Counted from the stretch's first letter, positions 1-7,041 are shown. The stretch is DNA of 9,178 nt from an uncultured Bacteroides sp. (GCA_905210875.1 CAJLYN010000079.1:1-9178), one strand, 5' to 3'. A program made the numbers and translations. Notes: generated from the sequence alone by a model not told the origin.

Positions 1-2
1 AA

Positions 3-362
3 AATGGCTTTGCCTTCGACGGTAATATATCTTATACCTATGACGATTTATATCTATCGGTGGATTGCCAAAGCGGACTCTGTGGATTTAGGATTAGGAG
101 GGAGAATGTCTCATTTTACGGATTTGGTAGAATCGTAAAAATCGGAGACAATATAAGCGTATTGGCCGATGACTCTAATTTTCAAGCAGCAGTAGTAAAG
201 CAATCAAATGTATTCATCGATGAAAAAACGGGAAAGAGGAGTATCGGCATCGCCATCAACTTCACCGGCGATGATGACTGGATATACTATACATTTGGTC
301 AGGACATGTCGGGTGGCTTAAATTTAACAGTTAGTAAAATAAGTTATATGCAATTAAATTGA
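3..362 (+). CDS. 3' end of an unrecognised beta-rich protein (partial)
   Basis: The reading frame is open from the left edge of the window to the TGA at 360-362, giving about 119 C-terminal residues, so the start lies outside. A GTG at 60 is in frame but there is no reason to prefer it, since the codons before it are open and encode similar sequence (NGFAFDGNISYTYDDLYLS). The visible part alternates short hydrophobic and aromatic stretches with Gly/Asp/Asn turns (for example INFTGDDDWIYYTFGQD), which suggests a mainly beta-strand, possibly secreted or surface protein. There is no transmembrane segment. A CxxxxC pair (CQSGLC) is present. I recognise no family. Codon use is AT-rich like the next two genes. 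The 193-base gap to the next start, with an inverted repeat in it, suggests it is not tightly coupled to them. Confidence 0.6.
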   Translation, partial: NGFAFDGNISYTYDDLYLSVDCQSGLCGFRIRRENVSFYGFGRIVKIGDNISVLADDSNFQAAVVKQSNVFIDEKTGKRSIGIAINFTGDDDWIYYTFGQDMSGGLNLTVSKISYMQLN

Positions 363-431
363 TAGCCTGGAAATACCCACAGGATATCGATGTTAGCATC
401 GAAGCATGAAATGGCTATTGCCATCTTGCTT

Positions 432-472
432 TCTTGGCACTTGATCGGCGCATGCGTCGTCAAGTGCCAAGA
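432..472. repeat. Perfect 13-bp inverted repeat with palindromic core
   Basis: TCTTGGCACTTGA at 432-444 is the exact reverse complement of TCAAGTGCCAAGA at 460-472. The 15-base spacer itself contains the 8-bp palindrome CGCATGCG (449-456), so the whole element could fold into one long, nearly continuous hairpin or cruciform. No T-run follows on either strand, so it does not look like an ordinary intrinsic terminator. A second, smaller hairpin (TCGATG, TTAG, CATCGA) lies at 387-402. CATCTTG at 422-428 could compete for the right arm by pairing with CAAGATG at 468-474. The position between two genes suggests an operator, an mRNA-processing or stability element, or a recombination site. The sequence does not decide. 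Confidence 0.75.
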
Positions 473-555
473 TGTGCATAGAACATGTCGGACAAGCACA
501 ATACACATTTACCGACAGAAAAGACCCCAACATTGGAAATATTATCGGGCTTAAA

Positions 556-2046
556 ATGAAGAGAGGCACTATAATCATTCGCAGCGCAATCATCGCAGGG
601 CTTGTGGCCATGCTGTTCGACCCAGGGACATTTCTGTATCCCATGATGTGGAGCCACGTCGTGGCAATCGTTGTTGCATTGTTCATATTCGGATTCGGCA
701 TATTTTCAAGAACCGGCCATGCGGTATCGGCTGCCATATTGCCGGTATGCTGCTGGGGCGCGTATGTGGCCATTTATTCACTTCTCGGCACAAGTGAAAT
801 GTATGTGGTTACCTTTTTACTGGCCTCCTGTCTGTTGTTTTACGGGACTTATCGTCTGTCGGTGTGTGACGTGATAACTGCAACGTTCTCCCGTCGGGTT
901 GTCGTGTCGTGCGCGATCATCGAAGCTGTCGTGTGTATCGCGCAATGGGCGGGCATACTACCCGGCGCATCCTCACTGTTTGCGATAACAGGGACGTTTG
1001 AGAATCCGAATATTTCGGCTATGGTGATAGCTCTGGCTTGGCCATGTGCCATAGGCAAATCTTTACGTCATAAAGACAAAAGGGTGTTGTGGTGCATGGT
1101 CATCATACTCCTATTCATAAGCCTCTTGTTGTTGCGGTGTCGAACGGCTTATCTGTGTATGGGATTTTCTCTGTGGATTTTGAGACATTCTGTCCCGAGA
1201 ATTTCGGAATTCATCGAAATCCATAAGAAAACCATGTATCCTATTGCTGTTGCCGTCGTTGCCATTGCCGGCTATTTTATGTATGAGATGAAAAAAGATT
1301 CGGCCGACGGTCGCCTGTTTATATGGAAAGTGTCGTCTCAAATGTTGATGGAGCGCCCGATGAGGGGTTATGGCTATGGCTTATTTGGAGCGACCTATAA
1401 TCCCTACCAGATAGATTATACCGAAAAAAAACCTCTCTCGGAAACCGAAGCTCAAAACATCAGAATCGTAAATATGCCATATAACGAATTTGTGGAACAG
1501 AGTCTGAACGGAGGTATTGTAGGAGGCATTTTGTTTATGATGATTCCTATATATGCCATCGTGTCGGCTTATCGAAGAAAACAATGGATAGAGGTTGCCG
1601 TCTCGGGAAATATTCTTATCATGAGCCTGTTCAATTTTGTCGCCCAAGCTATTCCCTTATGGATTTTATACATGTTCTTGTTGGGCCAGCAGATGCGGCA
1701 TGTCGATAGACCTCTACCCGTAAAATTTTCAAAATGCATAAACATTGCGGCTTTTGCCTGTTTCGTCTTTTGCATTGGGAGTATCTGTCCCAAAATCATA
1801 GCCCAATATCAGTTAAAGAACGCGATTGTATTGTATAAGGAATGTCCCCAGAAGGCTATGGAACTATTGGACAGATATAGGGTAATGGCCGGATCATCGG
1901 AATGTTATTTAAGATGTTACGGAAAAATGTTGCTCGATAACGGCCGTTACAAAGAGGCTTTGCCTATTTTGGAAGAAGCTGCCCGATATACTTATCACCC
2001 CGACTTGAACAAGGACATAATAAAAGCAAAATCGATATATTATTGA
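556..2046 (+). CDS. O-antigen ligase/polymerase-like membrane protein with C-terminal TPR tail
   Basis: This predicted inner-membrane protein of the Wzy/WaaL (O-antigen ligase, Wzy_C) superfamily has 496 residues. About 12 hydrophobic segments are visible (for example 5-21, 32-50, 115-133, 178-193, 229-243, 319-339, 395-412). The family-type motif GTFENPN is at 146-152. A periplasmic loop of about residues 244-318 carries R253 before FIWK, GYGYGLFG at 271-278, and YNEF at 309-312 followed by GGIVG, the place where these enzymes usually show an HN/YNE motif. The last ~75 residues (420-496) are soluble and TPR-like (A..LLDRYR, GRYKEALPILEEAARY). Known members join glycan chains to lipid or protein acceptors or polymerise repeat units, but the substrate here cannot be read. 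An in-frame ATG at 472 would add 28 polar residues. I prefer 556 because it follows an AT-rich stretch and directly precedes the first membrane segment, while 472 is the last base of the inverted repeat. The next gene starts 3 bases after the stop. Confidence 0.85.
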   Translation: MKRGTIIIRSAIIAGLVAMLFDPGTFLYPMMWSHVVAIVVALFIFGFGIFSRTGHAVSAAILPVCCWGAYVAIYSLLGTSEMYVVTFLLASCLLFYGTYRLSVCDVITATFSRRVVVSCAIIEAVVCIAQWAGILPGASSLFAITGTFENPNISAMVIALAWPCAIGKSLRHKDKRVLWCMVIILLFISLLLLRCRTAYLCMGFSLWILRHSVPRISEFIEIHKKTMYPIAVAVVAIAGYFMYEMKKDSADGRLFIWKVSSQMLMERPMRGYGYGLFGATYNPYQIDYTEKKPLSETEAQNIRIVNMPYNEFVEQSLNGGIVGGILFMMIPIYAIVSAYRRKQWIEVAVSGNILIMSLFNFVAQAIPLWILYMFLLGQQMRHVDRPLPVKFSKCINIAAFACFVFCIGSICPKIIAQYQLKNAIVLYKECPQKAMELLDRYRVMAGSSECYLRCYGKMLLDNGRYKEALPILEEAARYTYHPDLNKDIIKAKSIYY

Positions 2047-2049
2047 GTA

Positions 2050-4011
2050 ATGGAATATATACGAAAAATAAAAAAAAGAAGAACAGCATTATTACTTGTA
2101 TTAACAGTTCAAGTAATATCGGTAGTCAATATACTTGCCAAAGATACCACTTACACCCACGTAGGAGAAAAAATATTGGCCTATTATGCCGATGATTCCC
2201 TGAAAAGAAAAGCCGCAGAGTTTTTGATAAAAAACATGCCGGGAAAATATGGATATGAAGATGAACTGATAAATCGTTATGACACACTGTTTGCTTTGTA
2301 CGAAAGGTTGCAAGAAGAGGGAGAATTTGATCCCGACGCGGCTCTTGTAGAACAATGTTGGTGGCATCTCGTCGATACATACGGACATTTGGACCCCTTA
2401 TATTTAGGCCGCCGGTATGACACCGAAGTTGTGTCGGCAGAGTATCTGATTGATGAAATAGAGACAGCATTTGAGGCATGGACAACATCGCCCGATTTCA
2501 TATCCCGGGATTTCGATCTCTTTTGCCGATATGTACTGCCGTATCGCATAGGCAATGAACCTTTGGAACCATACCGAAGGCGACATTTTGAACAGTTCCG
2601 TAAAATACGAGATTCACTTATCATCAATGATGACCGGCTTATCAAAGAGCTTTACCATGAGTTTGACCGGGTGCGTAGGTATAAAAACAGCAAATTGATG
2701 TGGCGCTACCCCATATCCATGCCGAGAAGTAAAGTCGAGCAAGCACGGCGAGGGTCGTGCCGGCACATGAGTGAATATTATGTACTGACCTTACGTGCAT
2801 GCGGAATTCCTGCAACGATAGATTTTGTCAATCATTGGGGGAATCGTAGTCAAGGCCATGAGTGGGTTGTCGTCTTAAAAGATAGTGGTGAGTTCCTACC
2901 TTTCGATGCCTTGGACAGGAAACGTTATCTTTTTACCTATAAGCCGGCCAAAATATTCCGTCAGACATTCGAAATACAAAACATAGACCATGACGCAATC
3001 GAGTATGTGCCGGGATATTTATTGGCACCGGACCGCATGGATGTCTCACATTTATATTTCCCTGCATTTGATATCGATGTTACAGGGTATGATGCCGTCA
3101 CCGAAAAGTATGCTTCGTATCCCTACGGGGTAATATGTGTGTTTGACAACAAAGAGTGGCAGCCGATAGATTATGGAAAAGCCTGCGATGGAAGATTCTA
3201 TTTCAAAAACATGATAGGCGACATCTGTTACATGGCCGGATATTATGATAATGAAATGTTTGTGCCGGCTACTCCCCCGTTTATACTCGACAAAGAAGGG
3301 AAAATTCGATATATCACTCCGGATGAAGAAGCCTATGTCGACATGCATTTGACAAGGAAATACCCGAAATTTACCCGAATAACCTCTTTTTCAAAAGGTC
3401 TTTTAGATGCCTCGGTTGAAGTCTCGGACAGTTCCGATTTTTCTTCTTCACAGACGTTAATGACAATCCTGAAAAGAGACGCACAAGATATTGTCGATTC
3501 GGCATTGAGCGTTGAGCGACCATACCGATATGTGAGATTAAAAGTGGGTGATAATCAAGAAGGAAATTTAGCTGAAATCATTTTCTATGGACGCAAAAAC
3601 GGGTCAGGAGAGGAACAGACTCTAAACGGAATCCCCTATGGTTTCCCTGACAACGATAACGGAACCAGTTGGAGGGAAGCTGTTGATGGCGATTGTAGTA
3701 CCTATTTAAAAAAATCCAGAAAAAAAGATGGTTATATCGCTCTTGATTTAGGAGAAAATACCCCCTACATATTAACCCGTGTACGTTACATACCGAGAAG
3801 CGATACAAACTTTATTATCCCGGGGAACCATTACCGTTTGGAGTATTGGGACGGGTTCATGTGGCAATATGTGGGAGAACAGACGGCAACAGACTATTAT
3901 CTCGATTTTCAAAAAGTCCCGGCCGGAAGACTTTATATACTGCACAACCTTAGTGAGGGCATAGAAGAAAGAATATTTACATACGAAGAAGATAAACAGC
4001 AATGGTGGTGA
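2050..4011 (+). CDS. Secreted transglutaminase-like protein with C-terminal discoidin-like domains
   Basis: The protein has 653 residues. It starts with a basic N-terminus and a hydrophobic stretch (IRKIKKRR, then 12-30), a signal peptide or membrane anchor, so it should act in the periplasm or at the surface. A helical region fills about 40-210. The transglutaminase-like core is at about 215-300, with a readable Cys-His-Asp triad: C237 in RGSCRHMSEYYVL, H270 in GHEWVVVL, and D286 in PFDALD. This fold covers proteases, amidases and cross-linking enzymes, so the exact reaction is open. About 330-430 is beta-rich. About 450-515 (ending NLAEIIFYG) and 530-653 resemble F5/8 type C (discoidin) carbohydrate-binding modules. 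The end, EERIFTYEEDKQQWW, is of a type I associate with Bacteroidota homologues. It starts 3 bases after the ligase-like gene, so the two are very likely co-transcribed and translationally coupled. Together they suggest handling of a surface glycan or glycoprotein. Base composition is AT-rich, unlike the operon downstream. Confidence 0.85.
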   Translation: MEYIRKIKKRRTALLLVLTVQVISVVNILAKDTTYTHVGEKILAYYADDSLKRKAAEFLIKNMPGKYGYEDELINRYDTLFALYERLQEEGEFDPDAALVEQCWWHLVDTYGHLDPLYLGRRYDTEVVSAEYLIDEIETAFEAWTTSPDFISRDFDLFCRYVLPYRIGNEPLEPYRRRHFEQFRKIRDSLIINDDRLIKELYHEFDRVRRYKNSKLMWRYPISMPRSKVEQARRGSCRHMSEYYVLTLRACGIPATIDFVNHWGNRSQGHEWVVVLKDSGEFLPFDALDRKRYLFTYKPAKIFRQTFEIQNIDHDAIEYVPGYLLAPDRMDVSHLYFPAFDIDVTGYDAVTEKYASYPYGVICVFDNKEWQPIDYGKACDGRFYFKNMIGDICYMAGYYDNEMFVPATPPFILDKEGKIRYITPDEEAYVDMHLTRKYPKFTRITSFSKGLLDASVEVSDSSDFSSSQTLMTILKRDAQDIVDSALSVERPYRYVRLKVGDNQEGNLAEIIFYGRKNGSGEEQTLNGIPYGFPDNDNGTSWREAVDGDCSTYLKKSRKKDGYIALDLGENTPYILTRVRYIPRSDTNFIIPGNHYRLEYWDGFMWQYVGEQTATDYYLDFQKVPAGRLYILHNLSEGIEERIFTYEEDKQQWW

Positions 4012-4152
4012 AATATCCGCCCTTTATGGTGCAAAATATTAAAATTATCATCTAACTCTTTGCAACAATCCAAAGTCGGCACTTGTCTTCACTATCTAAC
4101 TTACGGAGACGCGAATACAGACAGCAACGCTACAAAAAAATCTCAAACAAGT

Positions 4153-4186
4153 TTTGCCTTTTTGCTCTCGCCTTTTGCTATATTTG
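4153..4186 (+). promoter_or_regulatory. Candidate -33/-7 promoter, unit A
   Basis: TTTG at 4153-4156 and TATATTTG at 4179-4186 are separated by 22 bases. The -7 box fits the Bacteroides consensus TAnnTTTG exactly, while the spacing is 1-3 bases long against the usual 19-21. It would start transcription near 4193, about 290 bases before the activator gene. Inferred from sequence only. Confidence 0.45.
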
Positions 4187-4246
4187 CACTACCGCGCGAA
4201 TATAGGAGGTGGCTCGGCACAGTCAATTTGAAAAATGTGTTTTCAC

Positions 4247-4277
4247 TTGCCTCTGCTCTCACCATTCTCTATCTTTG
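4247..4277 (+). promoter_or_regulatory. Candidate -33/-7 promoter, unit B
   Basis: TTG at 4247-4249 is followed after exactly 20 bases by TATCTTTG at 4270-4277, an exact match to the Bacteroides -7 consensus with ideal spacing. The spacer carries CTCTGCTCT in the same place as unit C. The predicted start is near 4284. Confidence 0.5.
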
Positions 4278-4342
4278 TACGGATATACAAAAATAAGAGA
4301 CAAATCGACCCCATCTGAAAACAAAAACTTCATTCCCGGCTA

Positions 4343-4373
4343 TTGTCTCTGCTCTTGTCTTTATGTATATTTG
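4343..4373 (+). promoter_or_regulatory. Candidate -33/-7 promoter, unit C, likely main promoter of the 4482-7391 operon
   Basis: TTG at 4343-4345, a 20-base spacer and TATATTTG at 4366-4373 match the Bacteroides housekeeping-sigma consensus. The predicted start is near 4380, giving a leader of about 100 bases before the ATG at 4482. A weaker fourth unit (TTTG at 4422-4425, 22 bases, TATATTTT at 4448-4455) lies closer and would give a leader of about 20 bases. Which of the units is used cannot be told from sequence. Confidence 0.55.
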
Positions 4374-4481
4374 CACTGTCGTGCGAATACATGATGCGTC
4401 TCGACAGAACTTTCAAACAAATTTGATGTTCTGTTCTCGCTTCTCTCTATATTTTTCAGACTGAAATATTCGGCACAAACT

Positions 4482-5762
4482 ATGGTTGCAACCGCAGAAA
4501 TACTACAAACAAAACAGCGCTTCGGCATCATCGGCAACTGCACGGGGCTGCTGCGCGCCGTGAGCCGCGCCCTGCAAATTGCCCCTACCGACCTGTCGGT
4601 GCTCATTACCGGAGAAAGCGGTACGGGTAAGGAACACTTTCCACAGATAATACACGCCAACAGTGCCCGCAAACACGGTCGCTACATTGCCGTGAACTGC
4701 GGTGCCATACCCGAAGGTACGGTCGACTCGGAACTCTTCGGCCACGAAAAAGGGTCGTTTACCGGTGCCCTGGCCGACCGCAAAGGCTATTTTGAGGAGG
4801 CCGACGGGGGCACCATCTTCCTCGATGAGGTGGGCGAACTACCCATGACCACGCAAGCCCGCCTGCTGCGCGTACTCGAAAACGGAGAGTTTATAAAAGT
4901 GGGTTCGTCGAAAGTGCAGAAAACCAACGTGCGCATTATCGCCGCCACCAACGTCAATATGCGGGAAGCCATCGCCGAAGGGCGTTTCAGAGAAGACCTC
5001 TTCTACCGGCTCAGCACGGTGCCCATCGAGTTGCCGCCACTGCGCGACCGCGGCGACGACGTCTTGCTGTTGTTCCGCAAATTTGCCTCCGACTTTGCCG
5101 AAAAATACCACATGCCCCCTGTACAGCTTACCGAGGAGGCCCAACGGGCTATGCTCACCTACCGCTGGCCGGGCAACATCAGACAACTGAAAAACGTTAC
5201 TGAACAACTCTCTATCTTTGAGACAGAACGCGAAGTAACGGCCGATACCCTCCATACCTACTTGCCGGCCTTCGACATGGAAAGGCTTCCTTCCCTCAAC
5301 CGCCAAGGCGACGGGAAAACATTCTCTTTGGGGAATGAACGGGAATTGCTCTATCTCGTCTTTGAAATGAAAAAAGAAATCGATGAGTTGAGAGCCACCA
5401 TTGCCGCCATGGAAAACGGCAACAACCGTCCACAAGGGGCTCACCCCACGCAGGTAACCGCCCCGGTAATCTATACCAAACCCGATGCCCTGGCCACCGT
5501 AGCCCACCCTGTACAACCGGTGTTGGGGCACAGCATTCCGCACCACATCGACAAAGAAGAGGGTGAGGTTGTGCACGAAGAGGCTGAATATGTTCCCGAC
5601 GAAGTCGTACAAACCATACCCTCGCTCGAAGATGCCGAGAAGGAAATGATACGTAAATCGCTGGAACGAAATAACGGAAAGCGCAAAAAAACGGCCGAAG
5701 AGTTGGGCATTTCAGAACGTACGCTCTATCGAAAAATCAAAGAATACAATCTCAGCGACTGA
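4482..5762 (+). CDS. Sigma-54-dependent AAA+ transcriptional activator without receiver domain (Fis-type HTH)
   Basis: The protein has 426 residues and is a bacterial enhancer-binding protein that should use ATP hydrolysis to open promoters bound by RpoN (sigma-54) RNA polymerase. The AAA+ core starts almost at the N-terminus. Walker A is GESGTGKE (44-51), the sigma-54-contact loop is GSFTGA (91-96, where GAFTGA is usual), Walker B is GGTIFLDE (109-116), sensor I is AATN (154-157), the arginine-finger region is GRFREDLFYRL (167-177), and sensor II is WPGNIRQL (229-236). Residues 265-380 are a long, low-complexity, Pro/His/Glu-rich linker. A Fis-type helix-turn-helix ends the protein (about 385-422, KKTAEELGISERTLYRKIKEY). 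No N-terminal receiver, GAF or PAS domain is present, so control must come from abundance, a partner protein, or the linker. It is the first gene of a tight operon; lptE starts 6 bases after its stop. GC-rich codon use sets it apart from the genes to its left. Confidence 0.93.
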   Translation: MVATAEILQTKQRFGIIGNCTGLLRAVSRALQIAPTDLSVLITGESGTGKEHFPQIIHANSARKHGRYIAVNCGAIPEGTVDSELFGHEKGSFTGALADRKGYFEEADGGTIFLDEVGELPMTTQARLLRVLENGEFIKVGSSKVQKTNVRIIAATNVNMREAIAEGRFREDLFYRLSTVPIELPPLRDRGDDVLLLFRKFASDFAEKYHMPPVQLTEEAQRAMLTYRWPGNIRQLKNVTEQLSIFETEREVTADTLHTYLPAFDMERLPSLNRQGDGKTFSLGNERELLYLVFEMKKEIDELRATIAAMENGNNRPQGAHPTQVTAPVIYTKPDALATVAHPVQPVLGHSIPHHIDKEEGEVVHEEAEYVPDEVVQTIPSLEDAEKEMIRKSLERNNGKRKKTAEELGISERTLYRKIKEYNLSD

Positions 5763-5768
5763 TCTCTT

Positions 5769-6275
5769 ATGACAAAACACTTTCTCTCCATATTGCTCGT
5801 GGCCGTGTGTGTAACGGCATGCACCATTTCATATAAATTCAATGGCGCATCAATCGACTACAACACCACCAAGACGATTACCATCAACGACTTCCCGATA
5901 CGGGCTGCTCTGGTATATCCCCCGCTGGCCACCACATTCAACGAAACACTGAAAGACGCCTCCACCCGACAGACGCGGCTGAGCCTCGTCAACAGTGGTG
6001 GAGACCTCACCCTCGAAGGCGAGATAACCGGATACAACCTCACGCCACAGGCCGTTACCGAAGATGCCTATGCCTCGCAGACACGCCTCACCGTGACGGT
6101 ACGTGTGCGGTATGTCGACAGCAAAAATCCGGCTAACGACCTCGACCGTACATTCAGTGCCTACCGCGACTTCCCAAGCAGCAGCATGCTCACCGACGTG
6201 CAGGACGAACTGATAACCCAAATTTCACAAGAACTGGCCGATCTCATTTTCAATGCGACGGTAGGAAACTGGTAA
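5769..6275 (+). CDS. lptE: LPS-assembly lipoprotein LptE (Bacteroidota type)
   Basis: The protein has 168 residues. A short signal peptide (MTKHFLSILLVAVCVTAC) ends in a lipobox with Cys18 as the lipidation site, so the mature protein is a lipoprotein, expected at the inner face of the outer membrane. The sequence after it (ISYKFNGASIDYNTTKTITI, then NDFPIRAALVYPPLATTFNETLKD) is the typical opening of Bacteroidota LptE. The rest is an alpha/beta domain ending at W168. LptE plugs the LptD barrel and guides LPS into the outer leaflet. It lies 6 bases after the activator stop and 4 bases before the next start, and shares the operon with secG, in keeping with an envelope-biogenesis unit. LptE is poorly conserved between phyla. 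The assignment rests on the lipobox, length, opening motif and operon context. Confidence 0.88.
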   Translation: MTKHFLSILLVAVCVTACTISYKFNGASIDYNTTKTITINDFPIRAALVYPPLATTFNETLKDASTRQTRLSLVNSGGDLTLEGEITGYNLTPQAVTEDAYASQTRLTVTVRVRYVDSKNPANDLDRTFSAYRDFPSSSMLTDVQDELITQISQELADLIFNATVGNW

Positions 6276-6279
6276 TTTC

Positions 6280-7041
6280 ATGACCGAAGGAGAACTCTTA
6301 CGCCAAGACTTCGACCGGGAGGTACCCTCTCTCGCCATCGACGAGTTGCTCCGCTTGCAGCTCGACTATCCCTATTTCCAGGCCCCGCGTTTCCTCTATC
6401 TGAAAAAACTGCAACACCTCTTTCCCGAGAGGTATGCAGGCGCACTGCACGAGAACATCATCTACGCCGGCGACCGCAAATCGCTGTTCTACCGTCTCGA
6501 AGGGGCCAACCAGATATGGAGCCGGCTATACCCCGAAAGCGAAAAGGCTCAGGAAGAGACAACCGATGCCTTTGTCCTCATCGACTCTTACCTCGAATCG
6601 CATGCGACCGAACTTTCGACCAAAGAGCCTCTCGACGGACAGATGCCGGCCGAGGTTACGGCCTACCGCCTCGAAGAGTTGATTCCGGCCGACCCGACAG
6701 CGGCCGAGAACGGTTCTGCGCCCGCAGCAGCCGGTACCGACTCATCGTTTGACCTCATCGACGCTTTCCTCGAAAAATCGCCCGAGGAGAAAGCCCTCGC
6801 GCCGATCGCCCCCACAGCCGACACCCCGCTGCCCCCGTCTACCCCCGAGACCGAAGAAGAACCGGCCGAAGAGGAGTTCCTGACCGAGAGTCTGGCCAAA
6901 ATCTACATCAAACAGCGGCGCTATGCCAAAGCCTTGGAAATTATTCGGAAATTAAGTTTGAAATATCCAGAAAAAAATATTTACTTTGCAGACCAAATTC
7001 GATTCCTCGAAAAATTGATTATTAACATAAAAACAGAATAA
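6280..7041 (+). CDS. Hypothetical protein with a C-terminal TPR-like helix pair, between lptE and secG
   Basis: The protein has 253 residues, with no signal peptide or membrane segment, so it is probably cytoplasmic. The N-terminal ~85 residues are helical with conserved-looking aromatic and proline positions (LQLDYPYFQAPRFLYLKKLQ). The middle (90-195) is acidic and Pro/Ala/Glu-rich, likely disordered. It contains a repeated motif, FVLIDSYLE (98-106) and FDLIDAFLE (157-165). The C-terminus (200-235, ESLAKIYIKQRRYAKALEIIRKLSLKYP) is one TPR-like hairpin followed by a helix to the end. I do not know its function. A gene of this kind between lptE and secG is familiar to me from Bacteroidales operons, but I cannot verify that here. 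The last ~30 codons are suddenly AT-rich and contain a probable promoter for secG. It starts 4 bases after lptE and ends 2 bases before secG. Confidence 0.8.
   Translation: MTEGELLRQDFDREVPSLAIDELLRLQLDYPYFQAPRFLYLKKLQHLFPERYAGALHENIIYAGDRKSLFYRLEGANQIWSRLYPESEKAQEETTDAFVLIDSYLESHATELSTKEPLDGQMPAEVTAYRLEELIPADPTAAENGSAPAAAGTDSSFDLIDAFLEKSPEEKALAPIAPTADTPLPPSTPETEEEPAEEEFLTESLAKIYIKQRRYAKALEIIRKLSLKYPEKNIYFADQIRFLEKLIINIKTE
6957..6988 (+). promoter_or_regulatory. Probable internal promoter for secG
   Basis: TTTG at 6957-6960, a spacer of exactly 20 bases and TTACTTTG at 6981-6988 fit the Bacteroides -33/-7 pattern with one mismatch in the -7 box (TAnnTTTG). It sits inside the 3' end of the preceding coding region, in a local AT-rich island within otherwise GC-rich DNA. 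A start near 6995 would give secG a leader of about 49 bases. The AT-rich codons may therefore be held there by promoter function. Confidence 0.5.

Larger units (their letters stand above)
4081..4477 (+). repeat. Diverged promoter-like repeat units, ~82-96 bp apart, in a gene-free stretch
   Basis: The 470 bases between 4011 and 4482 hold no credible gene. They contain a set of related units, anchored on -7-like boxes at 4093 (degenerate TATCTAAC), 4179 (TATATTTG), 4270 (TATCTTTG), 4366 (TATATTTG) and 4448 (TATATTTT), with steps of 86, 91, 96 and 82. The 4179 and 4366 units share the 12-mer TATATTTGCACT, then GCGAATAYA 17 bases after the box start (4196, 4383), then TCGGCACA or TCGACAGA 35 bases after it (4214, 4401). 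GCGAATACA recurs at 4111. Upstream of four boxes the spacer carries TYTGYTCT in exactly the same register (4161, 4252, 4348, 4430). Such spacer conservation is not needed for promoter function alone, so duplication or a bound regulator is suggested. No clear terminator for the transglutaminase gene is visible here. Confidence 0.6.

Noticed and set aside
472..555. In-frame upstream ATG adding 28 residues to the ligase-like protein
   Set aside because: The ATG begins at the final base of the inverted repeat and the extra residues are polar and unlike a membrane-protein start. 556 is preferred, though 472 cannot be excluded.
4060..4296. 78-codon + strand open frame in the intergenic stretch
   Set aside because: It begins with TTG, runs straight through two promoter-like repeat units, and its composition looks like translated promoter DNA. 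No family resemblance and no supporting signal.
4470..4490. TCGGCACA ... TTGCA resembling a sigma-54 promoter at the activator start
   Set aside because: The GG to GC distance is 14 bases rather than 10, and the -12-like part lies within the coding sequence.
4839..5612. 257-codon minus-strand open frame
   Set aside because: It is antisense to the AAA+ activator, whose motifs are unambiguous. Treated as a shadow.
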